In this document: positions 32,708 to 41,825 of the stretch, piece after piece | Numbering within the stretch: position 1 is the first letter of the stretch | Layout: each line of letters opens with the position of its first letter | Assembly (NCBI GenBank): GCA_022820365.1 | Contig: JAJEFO010000004.1 | Location: 56,648-120,647 of the forward strand | Source of the DNA: Silicimonas sp. | Lineage (GTDB): Bacteria > Pseudomonadota > Alphaproteobacteria > Rhodobacterales > Rhodobacteraceae | Direction: 5' to 3' | Length of the DNA stretch: 64,000 nucleotides | Position numbers and translations under genes: made by a program | Notes under the pieces: generated by a model | Seen by the model: only the letters and a program-made list of their open reading frames with translations | Database searches by the model: none | What the model was told of the DNA's origin: nothing

Positions 32708-33502
32708 TCAATCCTCTTTGGAAGCACCAAGCAGGCCGATCAGATCTGTTAGCCGTGCCAAGACCAAAAGGGCGGTGACGGTAATCGCGACGAACAACAT
32801 CGAGGCTGAGGCGACGACAGGCGAATAGCCGTAGCGCACGTTGTTGAATATCTTGATAGGAAGAGTTTCGACGACGAACCCGGCGATCATGTTGGCAATC
32901 AGGTATTCATTGACGCTGATGATCGCGACTAGCGCAAATCCGGTGATCAGATAGGGCGCAATGAGTGGCAGAACGACGGTGCGAAACACCTGCGTTTCCG
33001 TTGCGCCCAGCATGCGGGCGGCCTCGATCACTTCCTTTGTCAGGCTGGCGAAACCGCGGGCGATGATCACTAAGGGAAGCGTGACGAAAAACACGCCGTG
33101 GGACACAATGGTGGCCTCCATCCGGCCGTACCAACCGACCTCAGCCCAGAAAAGGCTGGCGCCCAAGGCCAGGATGATCGGGGGCAGCAAAAAAGGGCCA
33201 ATGCCGAGTGCGAAAACAAGCTTCGAAAGCCCGGATCCGGTCCGCCAGAGCGCGTAGTTTGCCGCAAGCGCAATTGAGACCGAAATAGTTGCGGCAATTG
33301 CAGCAATCAAAAGCGACAGTCCAATGGCCTTCAACCAGTCGGGTTCGGTGATGAGTGTTTGATACCATCGAAGCGAAATCGCCTTGGGCGGGAAGGCAAT
33401 CGTATTTGAGGCTCCGAACGAAACGCCTGTTACGACAACGAAGGGCGCAATCAGGAACAGTGCGACCAATGTCAGGAACATTATGGAAGCCCGATGCGTC
33501 AT
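32708..33502 (-). CDS. ABC importer permease, PotC type
   Basis: 264 residues with six hydrophobic segments. The EAA loop for ATPase docking is seen in EVIEAARMLGATETQVFRTV followed by LPLIAPYLITG. It is the second membrane subunit of the importer encoded here and overlaps the first permease by 4 bases. The family imports polyamines, amino-acid-like compounds or other small cations; the substrate here is unknown. Confidence 0.9.
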   Translation of the reverse strand: MTHRASIMFLTLVALFLIAPFVVVTGVSFGASNTIAFPPKAISLRWYQTLITEPDWLKAIGLSLLIAAIAATISVSIALAANYALWRTGSGLSKLVFALGIGPFLLPPIILALGASLFWAEVGWYGRMEATIVSHGVFFVTLPLVIIARGFASLTKEVIEAARMLGATETQVFRTVVLPLIAPYLITGFALVAIISVNEYLIANMIAGFVVETLPIKIFNNVRYGYSPVVASASMLFVAITVTALLVLARLTDLIGLLGASKED

Positions 33503-34344
33503 CTCTGACCATGACGTTCAGCCAGCAACGCGACCGCCAGAGTGATCGCCGTAACGACCAACATGACGACCGCCAGTGCCGCGCCCAGAGGCAGGTTTGC
33601 GTCACCCAAAGCCTTGTCGCTGATAATTACCGTCATCGTCCAATCTTTGGGTCGCCCAAGCATTGTTGGCATGACGAAGACGCCCAAGAGGTAGACGAAC
33701 ATCGTCAAGGTGACTGAGATCAGGGTTGGGCGAAATGACGGCACCAGCACCTTGGTGAAAACACGTGATGGCGGGGTGCCGAGTGTAACTGCCGCCTCTT
33801 CAATGCTTCGATCACGCTTGGCAGCCTGAGGGTATATCATCAAGGTCACGACGGAAAATCCCAAAAACACCAGTCCGATCATCATGGCCCAGAAACTGGG
33901 GCTTAGAGATCGTGGGTTGGTCCATAGACCCAGGAATTCCAAAAGACGTGGAATGCCTGCGCTTTCTGATAGTATGATCAACCATGCGAAGCCGATGATC
34001 ACCTCGCTCAGGCACATTAGAGACAGCAAAAGGATAACCCAGAAGAGTTGCCATTTCCGCGAAAGATTCGAGACGGCGATTGCCGTTGGAAATGCCAGCG
34101 CCACGACCAAGACCGCGCCAAGTGCGGAGGAATAGAGAGATCGAAGGGAAACCTTGTAATAGAAGCTTGCGAAGAACTTTTGATAGTTCTCCCAAACGAA
34201 AGTGACTTTGTAGAAGCCCATGGGATCCGGTTTGTAAAAGCTCACCACGACCATGAAGAAGAGAGGCACGACAAAAAAGACCGCAAGCGCCGAGAATGCG
34301 AAGAGCCCGATGCAGAAGGCCCCATATGCCGGGCGCGCAGTCAT
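33499..34344 (-). CDS. ABC importer permease, PotB type
   Basis: 281 residues from ATG 34344, which overlaps the ATPase stop (ATGA). Six membrane segments; the EAA-like loop is SIEEAAVTLGTPPSRVFTKV followed by LVPSFRPTLIS. It pairs with the PotC-type subunit in the inner membrane. An alternative TTG/ATG five codons upstream lies inside the ATPase gene and is unlikely. Confidence 0.9.
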   Translation of the reverse strand: MTARPAYGAFCIGLFAFSALAVFFVVPLFFMVVVSFYKPDPMGFYKVTFVWENYQKFFASFYYKVSLRSLYSSALGAVLVVALAFPTAIAVSNLSRKWQLFWVILLLSLMCLSEVIIGFAWLIILSESAGIPRLLEFLGLWTNPRSLSPSFWAMMIGLVFLGFSVVTLMIYPQAAKRDRSIEEAAVTLGTPPSRVFTKVLVPSFRPTLISVTLTMFVYLLGVFVMPTMLGRPKDWTMTVIISDKALGDANLPLGAALAVVMLVVTAITLAVALLAERHGQR

Positions 34345-35381
34345 CCGCTCAGAACCCAAGCCTTCGATAAGTCCATTCGCACATCGACCCTATCGCCGAT
34401 TTCAAAGGTCAGTCCCTGACCGACAAACGCGCTTTGCAAAATGATCTGACCGCCCAAGTCAACTTCGCGTTCGATCAACGCGCCTAATCGTCGTTGGTTG
34501 ATCAGGGTACCTGGGGTCTGAGGTGACTCGTCAGATTTCAATAGCTCAATTGCTTCTGGCCGAATCGCAATCTCGTTAGTTCCGCTTGCCAGCACACCGA
34601 TTGCCCGAGCTCCAAGGAATTGCGTTCCCATGTACACGCCATCGTTGTCGACCGAGACCTGCAGCACATTGCTGGTTTCGAAAAACTCCGCTACAAATTT
34701 TGAGTTCGGCTTGGCATAGAGTTCATCTGGCGTTCCGACCTGAATGATCTTGGCGTCGTGCATAATCGCAATCCGATCCGCCAGTGCCATTGCTTCTTTT
34801 TGGTCGTGCGTGACGAAGATGGTTGTGACACCAAGCTCCTGCTGGATGCGTTTGACCTCGCTTTGCATCTGATCGCGAAGGGCGGCGTCCAATGCAGAAA
34901 AAGGTTCGTCCATAAGGAAGATCTGCGGTTTCAATGCCAGTGCGCGCGCAATTGCCACCCGTTGACGTTGGCCGCCGGATAATGCGGATATCTGTCTCTC
35001 ACCGAGTCCACGCAGCCCAACCATGCCAAGCAAGCGATCCACTTCGGCGGTAACCTTCGCGCGGTCCTCCCCTCTCAGGTTGAGGCCATAGCCAATGTTG
35101 TTTGAAACGTTGAGGTGCGGAAACAGCGCCAGGGATTGGAATACCATGCCGATGCCGCGTTTGTGGCTGGGGATGGCAGTCAGGTCCTGGCCAGCAAGCG
35201 TCATCTCACCGTGATCATGGCTCTCAAGACCAGCGATCAATCTCAGCAACGTGGTCTTGCCGCATCCCGAACTGCCCAGAAGACAAATGAATTCCCCGGC
35301 TTCAATGTCAATTGAGATGTCGCGAAGCGCTTCAATAGTGCCGAAAGCTTTGCTGAGCTGGGATATCTTGAGATCGGCCAT
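34341..35381 (-). CDS. ABC importer ATPase, PotA type
   Basis: 346 residues from ATG 35381 (MADLKISQLSKAFGTIEALR); the frame is open 31 codons further but without family sequence. Walker A GSSGCGKTT, Q-loop GIGMVFQSLALFPHLNV, signature LSGGQRQRVAIARALA, Walker B IFLMDEPFSALD and switch His FVTHDQKEAMALADR are intact. The C-terminal TOBE domain begins at about 245. It is followed by two coupled permease genes. Confidence 0.93.
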   Translation of the reverse strand: MADLKISQLSKAFGTIEALRDISIDIEAGEFICLLGSSGCGKTTLLRLIAGLESHDHGEMTLAGQDLTAIPSHKRGIGMVFQSLALFPHLNVSNNIGYGLNLRGEDRAKVTAEVDRLLGMVGLRGLGERQISALSGGQRQRVAIARALALKPQIFLMDEPFSALDAALRDQMQSEVKRIQQELGVTTIFVTHDQKEAMALADRIAIMHDAKIIQVGTPDELYAKPNSKFVAEFFETSNVLQVSVDNDGVYMGTQFLGARAIGVLASGTNEIAIRPEAIELLKSDESPQTPGTLINQRRLGALIEREVDLGGQIILQSAFVGQGLTFEIGDRVDVRMDLSKAWVLSG

Positions 35382-35400
35382 ATGAATTCGACCAAAGTTG

Positions 35401-35424
35401 CGGGCCGGGGAAGACCCCGGCCCG
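35401..35424 (-). promoter_or_regulatory. Intercistronic stem-loop after the binding-protein gene
   Basis: A perfect 10-bp GC stem (CGGGCCGGGG/CCCCGGCCCG, loop 4) lies between the stop of the substrate-binding protein gene and the start of the ATPase gene, without a T run. Such stems commonly protect the 3' end of binding-protein mRNA and keep its level above that of the membrane components. Confidence 0.6.
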
Positions 35425-35434
35425 TCTGTCTTGG

Positions 35435-36484
35435 TTACTGCGCAATCATCTCCTGGTACTTGGTTTCCAACCAATCGCCTTCGCGAAGATGGATATGAGT
35501 CTGCACACGGATGGGTTCGATTTCGCTGCCAACTGCCGAAAATTCTTCATCCGTCAGATCCATGGATTCGCGCGGAACGATTGGGAAGACACCCATCGTG
35601 CGCGCCATCTGTGCTTGCACCTCTGGACGGCTCATATAGCTGAGGAACTTCTCAGCCGCCTCAATGTTCTCGGAGTCCCGCGGAACGACCCAATAGGCGT
35701 CAGAAACGATCCCGCCTTCTGCCGGGAATGTCGAGGCAATAGGCTTGCCATCCCAGATCGAGAGCATCGCTACATCATGATAGTAAAGACCCGCATTCAA
35801 CTCTCCGGCTTCCAAGGACTGTTGGAACTGACCTTCGTCACGATACCAAAGGCTGACTTGGGGCTTTAGTTCAGCTATCTTGGCAATCACCCTCTCTAAT
35901 CCTTCGCGGGTTTCCATGACGTCGTAGCCACCAAAGAACGTCTTTGCAGTGACTTCCAAAAGACCAGAGTTCGGTGTCGTTACGATCCCCAGTTTCCGAT
36001 CCCACTTGTCTTCCCAAAGTTCAGCCCAGCTTGCGGGCGCTTCCGGGGCGAAATCCGTGTTGGTCACGAAGGTTGTGTAGAACGCCAGGGCACCCACAGC
36101 ATAGGATTTCCCGTCATCATCAAGCTTCACATAGCCGTCTTTCAGCGCCGTCGTGCCTGGCATGTTTGCCGGGTCCAGCTTCGCCCAGAGGCCAACTTCC
36201 TTGCCTCGGAAAAGCACTTCATCCACTACCAGCGACAGATCGGCGGGGGCCTGTTTCGCGCGGGCTGCCGCCATAAGTTGGGTCATCCAGGTGGAATCTT
36301 CTGGCTGCGCGATTGAATTCACCGTTATGCCGGTTTCCGCGGTGAATCCGGGGTAAATCTCGGCGGCCAAGGTCTCTTCAAAAAATCCGCCCCAAGCGCT
36401 GATGGTAAGTTCTTCAGAAGTCGCTGCGCCACCGATGGCAATCGCCAACCCGGTCGCAAGCGTGAGTGATTTTGTGGCGCGCAT
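35435..36484 (-). CDS. ABC importer substrate-binding protein, PotD type
   Basis: 349 residues with a signal peptide (about 1-23, MRATKSLTLATGLAIAIGGA). The mature part starts EELTISAWGGFFEETLAAEI, as in PotD/iron-type cluster D binding proteins. Later conserved stretches are KWDRKLGIVTTPNSGLLEV, LEAGELNAGLYYHDVAML and DAYWVVPRDSENIEAAEKFL. First gene of the binding protein-ATPase-permease-permease-DUF917 operon. The ligand is unknown; the downstream DUF917 gene hints at a hydantoin- or amide-like compound. Confidence 0.9.
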   Translation of the reverse strand: MRATKSLTLATGLAIAIGGAATSEELTISAWGGFFEETLAAEIYPGFTAETGITVNSIAQPEDSTWMTQLMAAARAKQAPADLSLVVDEVLFRGKEVGLWAKLDPANMPGTTALKDGYVKLDDDGKSYAVGALAFYTTFVTNTDFAPEAPASWAELWEDKWDRKLGIVTTPNSGLLEVTAKTFFGGYDVMETREGLERVIAKIAELKPQVSLWYRDEGQFQQSLEAGELNAGLYYHDVAMLSIWDGKPIASTFPAEGGIVSDAYWVVPRDSENIEAAEKFLSYMSRPEVQAQMARTMGVFPIVPRESMDLTDEEFSAVGSEIEPIRVQTHIHLREGDWLETKYQEMIAQ

Positions 36485-36633
36485 AGCCCATCTCCCGTTG
36501 TGTCAACTGTCTTTGGAACGACCCTACCCACGCGGCTTTCATCAATCCATATGGATTGCCTTATGTTGCCATAACGGAATCGACATATTTCGACAGAGGT
36601 GATTGAGTCGCCCAAGGGTTGGGGAGGCATGAC

Positions 36634-37539
36634 TTGCGGTTATCTGATGTCGATCTAAGGCTCTTAAGGGTGTTCTGCGCGGTGGTTAAGGCCGGTGGAT
36701 TTGCCAAGGCTCAAGACGGCCTCGGAATCAGCCAACCTGCAATTAGTGCGCATATAGCGAATTTAGAAGAACGGCTGAACGTGCGGCTCTGCAATCGTGG
36801 GGCGCAAGGGTTTTCTGTCACCGATGAAGGTCAACGGGTGCTGGAAGAAGCACATCACCTTCTTGAAATCATTGATGTAAGCGCTCGCAAGCTTGATCAA
36901 ATCGGAAGGTCTTCGGGCAAGCAAATCCGATTGGGAATTGTCGATTGCACAGTGTCGGATCCTGAAAATCCAACCGTTGGCGTGATTCAGAGGGTCCGCG
37001 AAGGGGTACCTGATTTGAGGATCAAGATCGGGGTCTACGATTTTCTGGATTGCCTCAGCGAACTGCGCGGCGGGCGTTTGGACATCGCCCTTGTGGGGAT
37101 CGAAGTCGGCGAACAGTTGCCTGACGATTTGCAAGTGCTGCCCTTGTATTCCGAAGAAAGCGGTCTGTTTTGCGCGCCTGATCATCCCTGCGCCGAATGC
37201 GCCAATTCCGCAGACCTTGAAGCGCGCCTTAGGGAAGCAGACATTGCCGCCTACAGCTTCCTAAGTGATCCAATGGATGTGCAATTGGACATCGACCTAC
37301 TCGACCAAAATGCGGGGATTGCGCAGGCGAATATCGAGTCCATCGCCTATTTGACCCTTTCTGGAACTCATGTCGGGTTGATGCCGAAACATTATGCCTC
37401 GCGGTGGGTGGAGACGCGGCAGTTGATACCGCTGGCACCTGAACGACATCGCGCTATTTCTCAGTTCCACGCAGTGCGGATGAAGTCACCAGCGTCGGAT
37501 ATTTCGAACCAGTTTTGGGAAGAATTCTCCAAGGCCTAA
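36634..37539 (+). CDS. LysR-family transcription regulator
   Basis: 301 residues from a TTG at 36634, chosen because GGGGAGG lies six bases upstream (another TTG is at 36619). The N-terminal winged helix-turn-helix is clear: LRLLRVFCAVVKAGGFAKAQ, then LGISQPAISAHIANLEERLN. The effector domain covers the remaining ~210 residues. It is divergent from the ABC importer/DUF917 operon, and the ~150-base gap between them is AT-rich, the classical arrangement for a regulator controlling its neighbour in response to the substrate. Confidence 0.9.
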   Translation: MRLSDVDLRLLRVFCAVVKAGGFAKAQDGLGISQPAISAHIANLEERLNVRLCNRGAQGFSVTDEGQRVLEEAHHLLEIIDVSARKLDQIGRSSGKQIRLGIVDCTVSDPENPTVGVIQRVREGVPDLRIKIGVYDFLDCLSELRGGRLDIALVGIEVGEQLPDDLQVLPLYSEESGLFCAPDHPCAECANSADLEARLREADIAAYSFLSDPMDVQLDIDLLDQNAGIAQANIESIAYLTLSGTHVGLMPKHYASRWVETRQLIPLAPERHRAISQFHAVRMKSPASDISNQFWEEFSKA

Positions 37540-38067
37540 GAACTTGCTTCCAGCAGCTCAGCGATTTCGCCCGATGCAGCGACATTCACGCAAATTGATT
37601 GTTCCAGCATACGGCTGTTCCCCAATTCATGCTCGGTCACAGCTTGACGATTGGGCCGTTCAGATTCGCGCAAGCCTTTGCAAAACCTTGCCGAGCATCC
37701 CCCCACAGGACGACCGCCGAAATGCCAGCGTGGCGCGCGATATGCATCGGGCCTGCGACCGGTTCCATCAAGACGTGGCTGCATCCCAGTTCACGCGCGA
37801 TTTTGGCCTGTTGTTCCGAGTGTTCTTTGCCAGGTCCCGTGCAAGGAGTTCCATGGCGCGGCTTTCGTACATGTCGAAGCGCCCAGGGCGGGCCGCCGAC
37901 GCCAGGTTGTGCACCTCGACCATGCCTAGCTGCCCTGGGTTTCCGATCCCGACGACCCATGGCGTTCCGTTCGCTTTCAACGCGACGTACAGCGTGTCAA
38001 TCTCGCCTTTGGAAGGGACCACGTCGTTCAAGCCTTTCGACATCCATGATCCGTTTTCGCTGGGCAA
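37540..38067 (-). pseudogene. Decayed gene of uncertain family
   Basis: One continuous protein-like reading needs at least two frame changes on the minus strand. Frame one gives KGEIDTLYVALKANGTPWVV and MYESRAMELLARDLAK (to ~37800). Frame two gives EHSEQQAKIARELGCSHVLM then VAGPMHIARHAGISAVVLWG (to ~37640). Frame three gives MLEQSICVNVAASGEIAELL and stops at 37538. The HIA..GI..V.LWG pattern is faintly like family 9 glycosyltransferases, but this is weak. It abuts the LysR gene tail to tail, at the right edge of the AT-richer block. Confidence 0.45.
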
Positions 38068-38080
38068 GGGGCTGCCGTGA

Positions 38081-38841
38081 AACGACCCATTGCCACCATG
38101 CGCTGATCTCCGAACGCCCCACTGGACCGAAACACCCGCAAGGGCAATTCTCGATCTGGCTCACGGCATCTGTGCTCCCTGGGGGGCGGGTGGGTGTTCA
38201 TGATCCAGCGGATCGTGCGTAGCAATCGCTGCGCGCGAAACGGCAGGCTGGCCAGGACCGGCAGGCCGAGCGTCGAGATCGTCTACGGCAACACAAGCCA
38301 CATGCGGGAGGTCGTCGGCGCCGAGGCGACCATGGCCTTCATTCGCGGCCACTGATCGTGCAAGCGCGTCCATCGGACCCTCGACGACGCGGCAAAATAG
38401 GACGAGGACAGGTGCCGGGTCCGCAGCGGGCATGGCCGAAGTACCTCGGCTGCCTCCGAAAGCTGGCGATCAGCCACGTCCTCGGTCGCCGCAAGCCGGT
38501 CGCGCCAGCGATCGAAGAACTGAACCGGAACCCGCGGCCACGCACCAAGTCCGCGGCATGGCCCCCGGAAACATCCAGCCCCATGGATCAGGACGAAGGC
38601 GCCTGCCCGGCAACGCCAGGGGCTGGCCGTCAGACGTGCCTGAAGTACCCCAAAATGGGAAGGAAGCGGGCCTGAGCGGCACGAACTCTCCGCAGCACGC
38701 AAAGCCATGCCGAATCTCCTGGACGACCCGCCAAGAGACCATGTCAATGCCCGAGAGGGACAATGCGCCACGTGGTGTTCGGGGCTTGCACGGGCGCGCA
38801 TAGGGCCTTAGGTGGATGCGTGAAGCCATCGAGGAAAGGCC
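38081..38841. other. No recognisable gene; probable decayed sequence
   Basis: About 760 bases with several mutually overlapping open frames and no family features. One plus-strand frame ends in a protein-like tail (VEIVYGNTSHMREVVGAEAT) with a stop near 38356, which looks like the end of a lost gene. GC content is back to the level of the core. The last bases hold the ribosome site (GAGGAAAGG) of the next gene. Confidence 0.35.
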
Positions 38842-39132
38842 ATGCACGCGATCTTGCAGATAATCTCCCTTTTGCTGGACGTTGCCTTCATGGTCGTGCT
38901 TGTGCACGTCATCCTGAGCTGGCTGATCAATTTCAATGTCCTGAACGTGCGCCAGCCCATTGTGGCATCGGTCTGGGACGGTCTGAGCCGGCTTTTGGAG
39001 CCCGTGTATCAGCCAATCAGGCGCATTCTGCCGAATACGGGCGCGCTGGACCTTTCGCCGCTCGTGGCCTTCCTCATCATCATTATTCTGCGCGACATCT
39101 TGCTGCCGGATCTGGCGCGCAACTTGATGTAG
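38842..39132 (+). CDS. YggT family membrane protein
   Basis: 96 residues with two hydrophobic halves separated by PVYQPIRRILPNTGALDLSP, the YggT signature. The first half reads LLDVAFMVVLVHVILSWLIN. YggT proteins are small inner-membrane proteins linked to envelope assembly, osmotic tolerance and, in some bacteria, cell division; the molecular role is unclear. GAGGAAAGG precedes the ATG. Confidence 0.92.
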   Translation: MHAILQIISLLLDVAFMVVLVHVILSWLINFNVLNVRQPIVASVWDGLSRLLEPVYQPIRRILPNTGALDLSPLVAFLIIIILRDILLPDLARNLM

Positions 39133-39351
39133 CCCCACCGAAGTTCTTCGATGCTTTCGGCGAACACGTCGGGAGTCCCGGCGTGAGCATGAGTCGCTCT
39201 GGCCCGTCCGCCCATGAGGCGGCAGCGACTCGTCATCGACTCGGACAACGGTCTCGCGGGCGCTTGTCTCAGCTTGCCGAGAAGGAATCGACGGAAAGCT
39301 TGCAGAACTGCGTTCAACGGGTTGTAGACACGAAACTATGGAGACCAGGAC

Positions 39352-39840
39352 ATGAAAATTGCGAGACTCTCGATTCTTGCTGCATCGCTGATGGCCACCG
39401 GTACTGGCGCCGCCTTCGCTCTGGAAACGGCAAAAGGGCGCATGACCTTCGAGCAGTTGGACGTTGACGGCAGCGGGGAAATCACCCGGGAAGACTTGGA
39501 AATGCTGCCCGCTGCGCGCTTCGCGGAAATGGACGCCGATGGCAGCGGTGACATCAGCGAAGCTGAATTCGTGGCCGCTGCGCAAGCTCGTGCGGGCGAG
39601 GCCGCAACCCGCATGTTCGCGCGGCTTGACGCCGACGGCGATGGCGTGCTGAGCCAGGATGCATTGGCGGCACGCGGACATCATGGCGGCCGGTTGCGAG
39701 GAATCATGCGACTTGATTCCGACGACTCCGGTGGAGTCAGTGCGGAGGAATTCGAAGCCGGGATGGAGCGATTTGCTCGCCGCCATCGCGGTCACCGCAG
39801 GGGCAATGGGGGTGGCTGGTGGAGCTTCTGGCGGAACTGA
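39352..39840 (+). CDS. Secreted EF-hand calcium-binding protein
   Basis: 162 residues with a signal peptide (1-22, ending AFA). Four calcium loops of EF-hand form follow: DVDGSGEITREDL, DADGSGDISEAEF, DADGDGVLSQDAL and the less regular DSDDSGGVSAEEF. The tail is rich in His, Arg, Gly and Trp (RRHRGHRRGNGGGWWSFWRN), which may bind another metal or the cell surface. It precedes an ECF sigma factor by 55 bases on the same strand, so it may belong to that regulon. Confidence 0.88.
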   Translation: MKIARLSILAASLMATGTGAAFALETAKGRMTFEQLDVDGSGEITREDLEMLPAARFAEMDADGSGDISEAEFVAAAQARAGEAATRMFARLDADGDGVLSQDALAARGHHGGRLRGIMRLDSDDSGGVSAEEFEAGMERFARRHRGHRRGNGGGWWSFWRN

Positions 39841-39895
39841 CGCCGAAATGTGCCGGATTGCCCTTGCGGCGGTCCGGCACTAGGTCCGGTCGGAG

Positions 39896-40513
39896 ATGGA
39901 AGACAATGCCGCTCTTGTCGCGCCACGTGCAGACGAAGTGCCGGATTCGGCACTTCTCGTCGCATTTTCAAACGGTGATGCGCAGGCCGGTCGGCAGCTG
40001 GTGGCGCGACTTGGGCCGATGCTGTTCGGCTACGCGGCCAGGGTACTCGGCGATCATGGCGACGCCGAGGATGTCGTTCAGGAAACCATGCTGAGGCTCT
40101 GGAAGATGGCGCCGGACTGGCGGCAGGGTGAGGCAAAGGTCACGACCTGGGCCTACAGGGTGACAATGAACCTCTGCACCGATCGACTTCGGCAACGGCA
40201 GGCACGGCCGCAGGTTGCGCTGAATGCAGTCGCCGAACCGACCGCAGACCTTGCAAGTGCGGTTGAACTCATGACCGCAAGGCAAAGATCCGAGATGCTG
40301 GACGCCGCCCTGTCCGTCCTCCCTGACCGGCAAAGGCAGGCAGTGGTGTTGCGGCATCTCGAGGGATTCTCGAATCCCGAGATCGCTGAAATCATGGACA
40401 TTGGCGTGGAGGCGGTGGAGAGTCTGACGGCACGGGGCAAGCGCGCACTCAAGAAGGCGCTGTACGGCAGAAGGGAAGAACTGGGGTTTGAAGATGACCG
40501 AAAGCAACCGTGA
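39896..40513 (+). CDS. ECF-type RNA polymerase sigma factor
   Basis: 205 residues. Region 2 is LVARLGPMLFGYAARVLGDH with GDAEDVVQETMLRLWKMAP; region 4 is SVLPDRQRQAVVLRHLEGFS followed by NPEIAEIMDIGVEAVESLTA. Such factors direct RNA polymerase to stress or envelope promoters. The start overlaps nothing upstream, but the stop lies 20 bases inside the next gene, whose product is a likely anti-sigma partner. The trigger is unknown; the EF-hand and CpxP-like neighbours suggest a metal or envelope signal. Confidence 0.92.
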   Translation: MEDNAALVAPRADEVPDSALLVAFSNGDAQAGRQLVARLGPMLFGYAARVLGDHGDAEDVVQETMLRLWKMAPDWRQGEAKVTTWAYRVTMNLCTDRLRQRQARPQVALNAVAEPTADLASAVELMTARQRSEMLDAALSVLPDRQRQAVVLRHLEGFSNPEIAEIMDIGVEAVESLTARGKRALKKALYGRREELGFEDDRKQP

Positions 40514-40838
40514 CGACATCGCGCTGGAGACGCTGTTCGCAGCGGGGCGCTCGGAGAGGCCGTTGCCGTCCGGGGAATTCCTGGAACGCGTTGCAGCAAG
40601 CGCCGATGCAGGGGCCGCGGGGCCCCGCCCCGCTCCCGCCGCCCGTCCGGTGTTGCGCCTCGCCTTGCTTGGTCGAGTATTCGCCGCGTCTGGACTGTCC
40701 GGGGCCGCGGCACTCGGAGCCTGGATCGGGTTCGTGATGCCGGAGGCAATAGATCCGTTGACACTTGGGAGTGACGACACGGTCGCGCTGGCGACCTTCC
40801 TGCCAGGAACCGACATTGAGGCCATCCTCGATGAATGA
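40494..40838 (+). CDS. Small single-pass membrane protein, probable anti-sigma partner
   Basis: 114 residues from ATG 40494, overlapping the sigma gene by 20 bases. A short cytoplasmic part (MTESNRDDIALETLFAAGRS) precedes a hydrophobic segment at about 55-82 and a short acidic outside tail. It lacks the His-Cys-Cys zinc motif of classical anti-sigma domains. The assignment rests on position, overlap and topology. Confidence 0.6.
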   Translation: MTESNRDDIALETLFAAGRSERPLPSGEFLERVAASADAGAAGPRPAPAARPVLRLALLGRVFAASGLSGAAALGAWIGFVMPEAIDPLTLGSDDTVALATFLPGTDIEAILDE

Positions 40839-41319
40839 AGACGCAGCATCACGCCCGCGCCGTTCTTGGGTGAAGCCGCTTCTGTTCGTTTCGCTGGCGT
40901 TGAATCTCCTTGTCATTGGCGCCTTCGTGGGACGTGCCCTTGCGCCAGACCGCCCGCGTTGGGGCGACGGTATCGCAGGACCCGTGAGGGGCGTGATCGG
41001 CGCGCCCTTTGCGCACGCGCTGGATCCTGGTGACCGGGGAGCACTTCATGACAAGCTCACAGGCAAGCGTTCTCATCTTCAGGCGAGCCGCGGTCGGTTG
41101 CGCGATCTGCTGGATGAACTGTTGGCGGCGCTCAGGGCGGAACCATTCCAACCGGACGAGGTGAGACGCATCCTGCAGGAGCAACGCGGGGTTGCCGAGG
41201 AGCGCCAGTTGCTGGGCGAGACGTTGCTGCTCGAGCGGCTTGAAGCGATGAGTTCCGACGAGCGTTCAGCCTATGCCGACAGGCTGGAGCGCTCCCTGAC
41301 GCGCTTCAAGCGTCGCTGA
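40831..41319 (+). CDS. CpxP/CnrX-like periplasmic heavy-metal sensor protein
   Basis: 162 residues from ATG 40831, overlapping the previous stop by 8 bases. One membrane anchor (about 13-35, KPLLFVSLALNLLVIGAFVG) leads to a helical, Arg/Glu-rich periplasmic domain with LRDLLDELLAALRAEPFQPDEV and the following EERQLLGETLLLERLEAM, the pattern of CnrX/CpxP four-helix sensors. In CnrX-type systems such proteins hold an anti-sigma factor until a metal binds. With the sigma factor and the small membrane protein it forms a three-gene signalling unit. Confidence 0.75.
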   Translation: MNEDAASRPRRSWVKPLLFVSLALNLLVIGAFVGRALAPDRPRWGDGIAGPVRGVIGAPFAHALDPGDRGALHDKLTGKRSHLQASRGRLRDLLDELLAALRAEPFQPDEVRRILQEQRGVAEERQLLGETLLLERLEAMSSDERSAYADRLERSLTRFKRR

Positions 41320-41468
41320 GTCAGGCGATGCGCGCAACGCGCGCTGTGATCATTGTGATCTGATCCGGCTTGCGTGGCATCCCTGCAGCTTTCGCAATCT
41401 GCGGATTCCCGTTTCGACCACCGCCGAATTCCGGTAAGGGCCCGGTTGATTGGGTCAGGGGGCCGGAC

Positions 41469-41756
41469 ATGACGCCGCTGTCAGGGGAATCTGCGGAGAT
41501 ACTGGCGATCAAGGCCCTGTCGTGGCTGGTTGGCAATGACGAATTGCTGCCCGTCTTTCTTGGCGCAACGGGCGCCACCGAGGCGGATCTTCGACAACGC
41601 TCGAAGGATCTCGAATTCCTGGCTTCGGTGCTGGATTTCTTGCTGATGGACGATGCCTGGGTGCAGGAGTTCTGCAACGTGGCAGGGTATGCCGGCGACT
41701 TTCCCCTCCGCGCCCGCTTCGCGCTGCCGGGAGGCGCGCAGGTCAACTGGACGTAA
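41469..41756 (+). CDS. DUF3572 family protein
   Basis: 95 residues from ATG 41469 (MTPLSGESAEILAIKALSWL). Family features are ILAIKALSWLVGNDELLPVF, LGATGATEADLRQRSKD and LDFLLMDDAWVQEFCNVAG. Function is unknown; it is a small cytosolic protein typical of alphaproteobacteria. Confidence 0.88.
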   Translation: MTPLSGESAEILAIKALSWLVGNDELLPVFLGATGATEADLRQRSKDLEFLASVLDFLLMDDAWVQEFCNVAGYAGDFPLRARFALPGGAQVNWT

Positions 41757-41825
41757 GATGCCAATGGCAGACCAGCCAAGGACTCCGGCGGCCGCCGTGT
41801 AGGAACCATCAGGCGCTGCTTCGGG

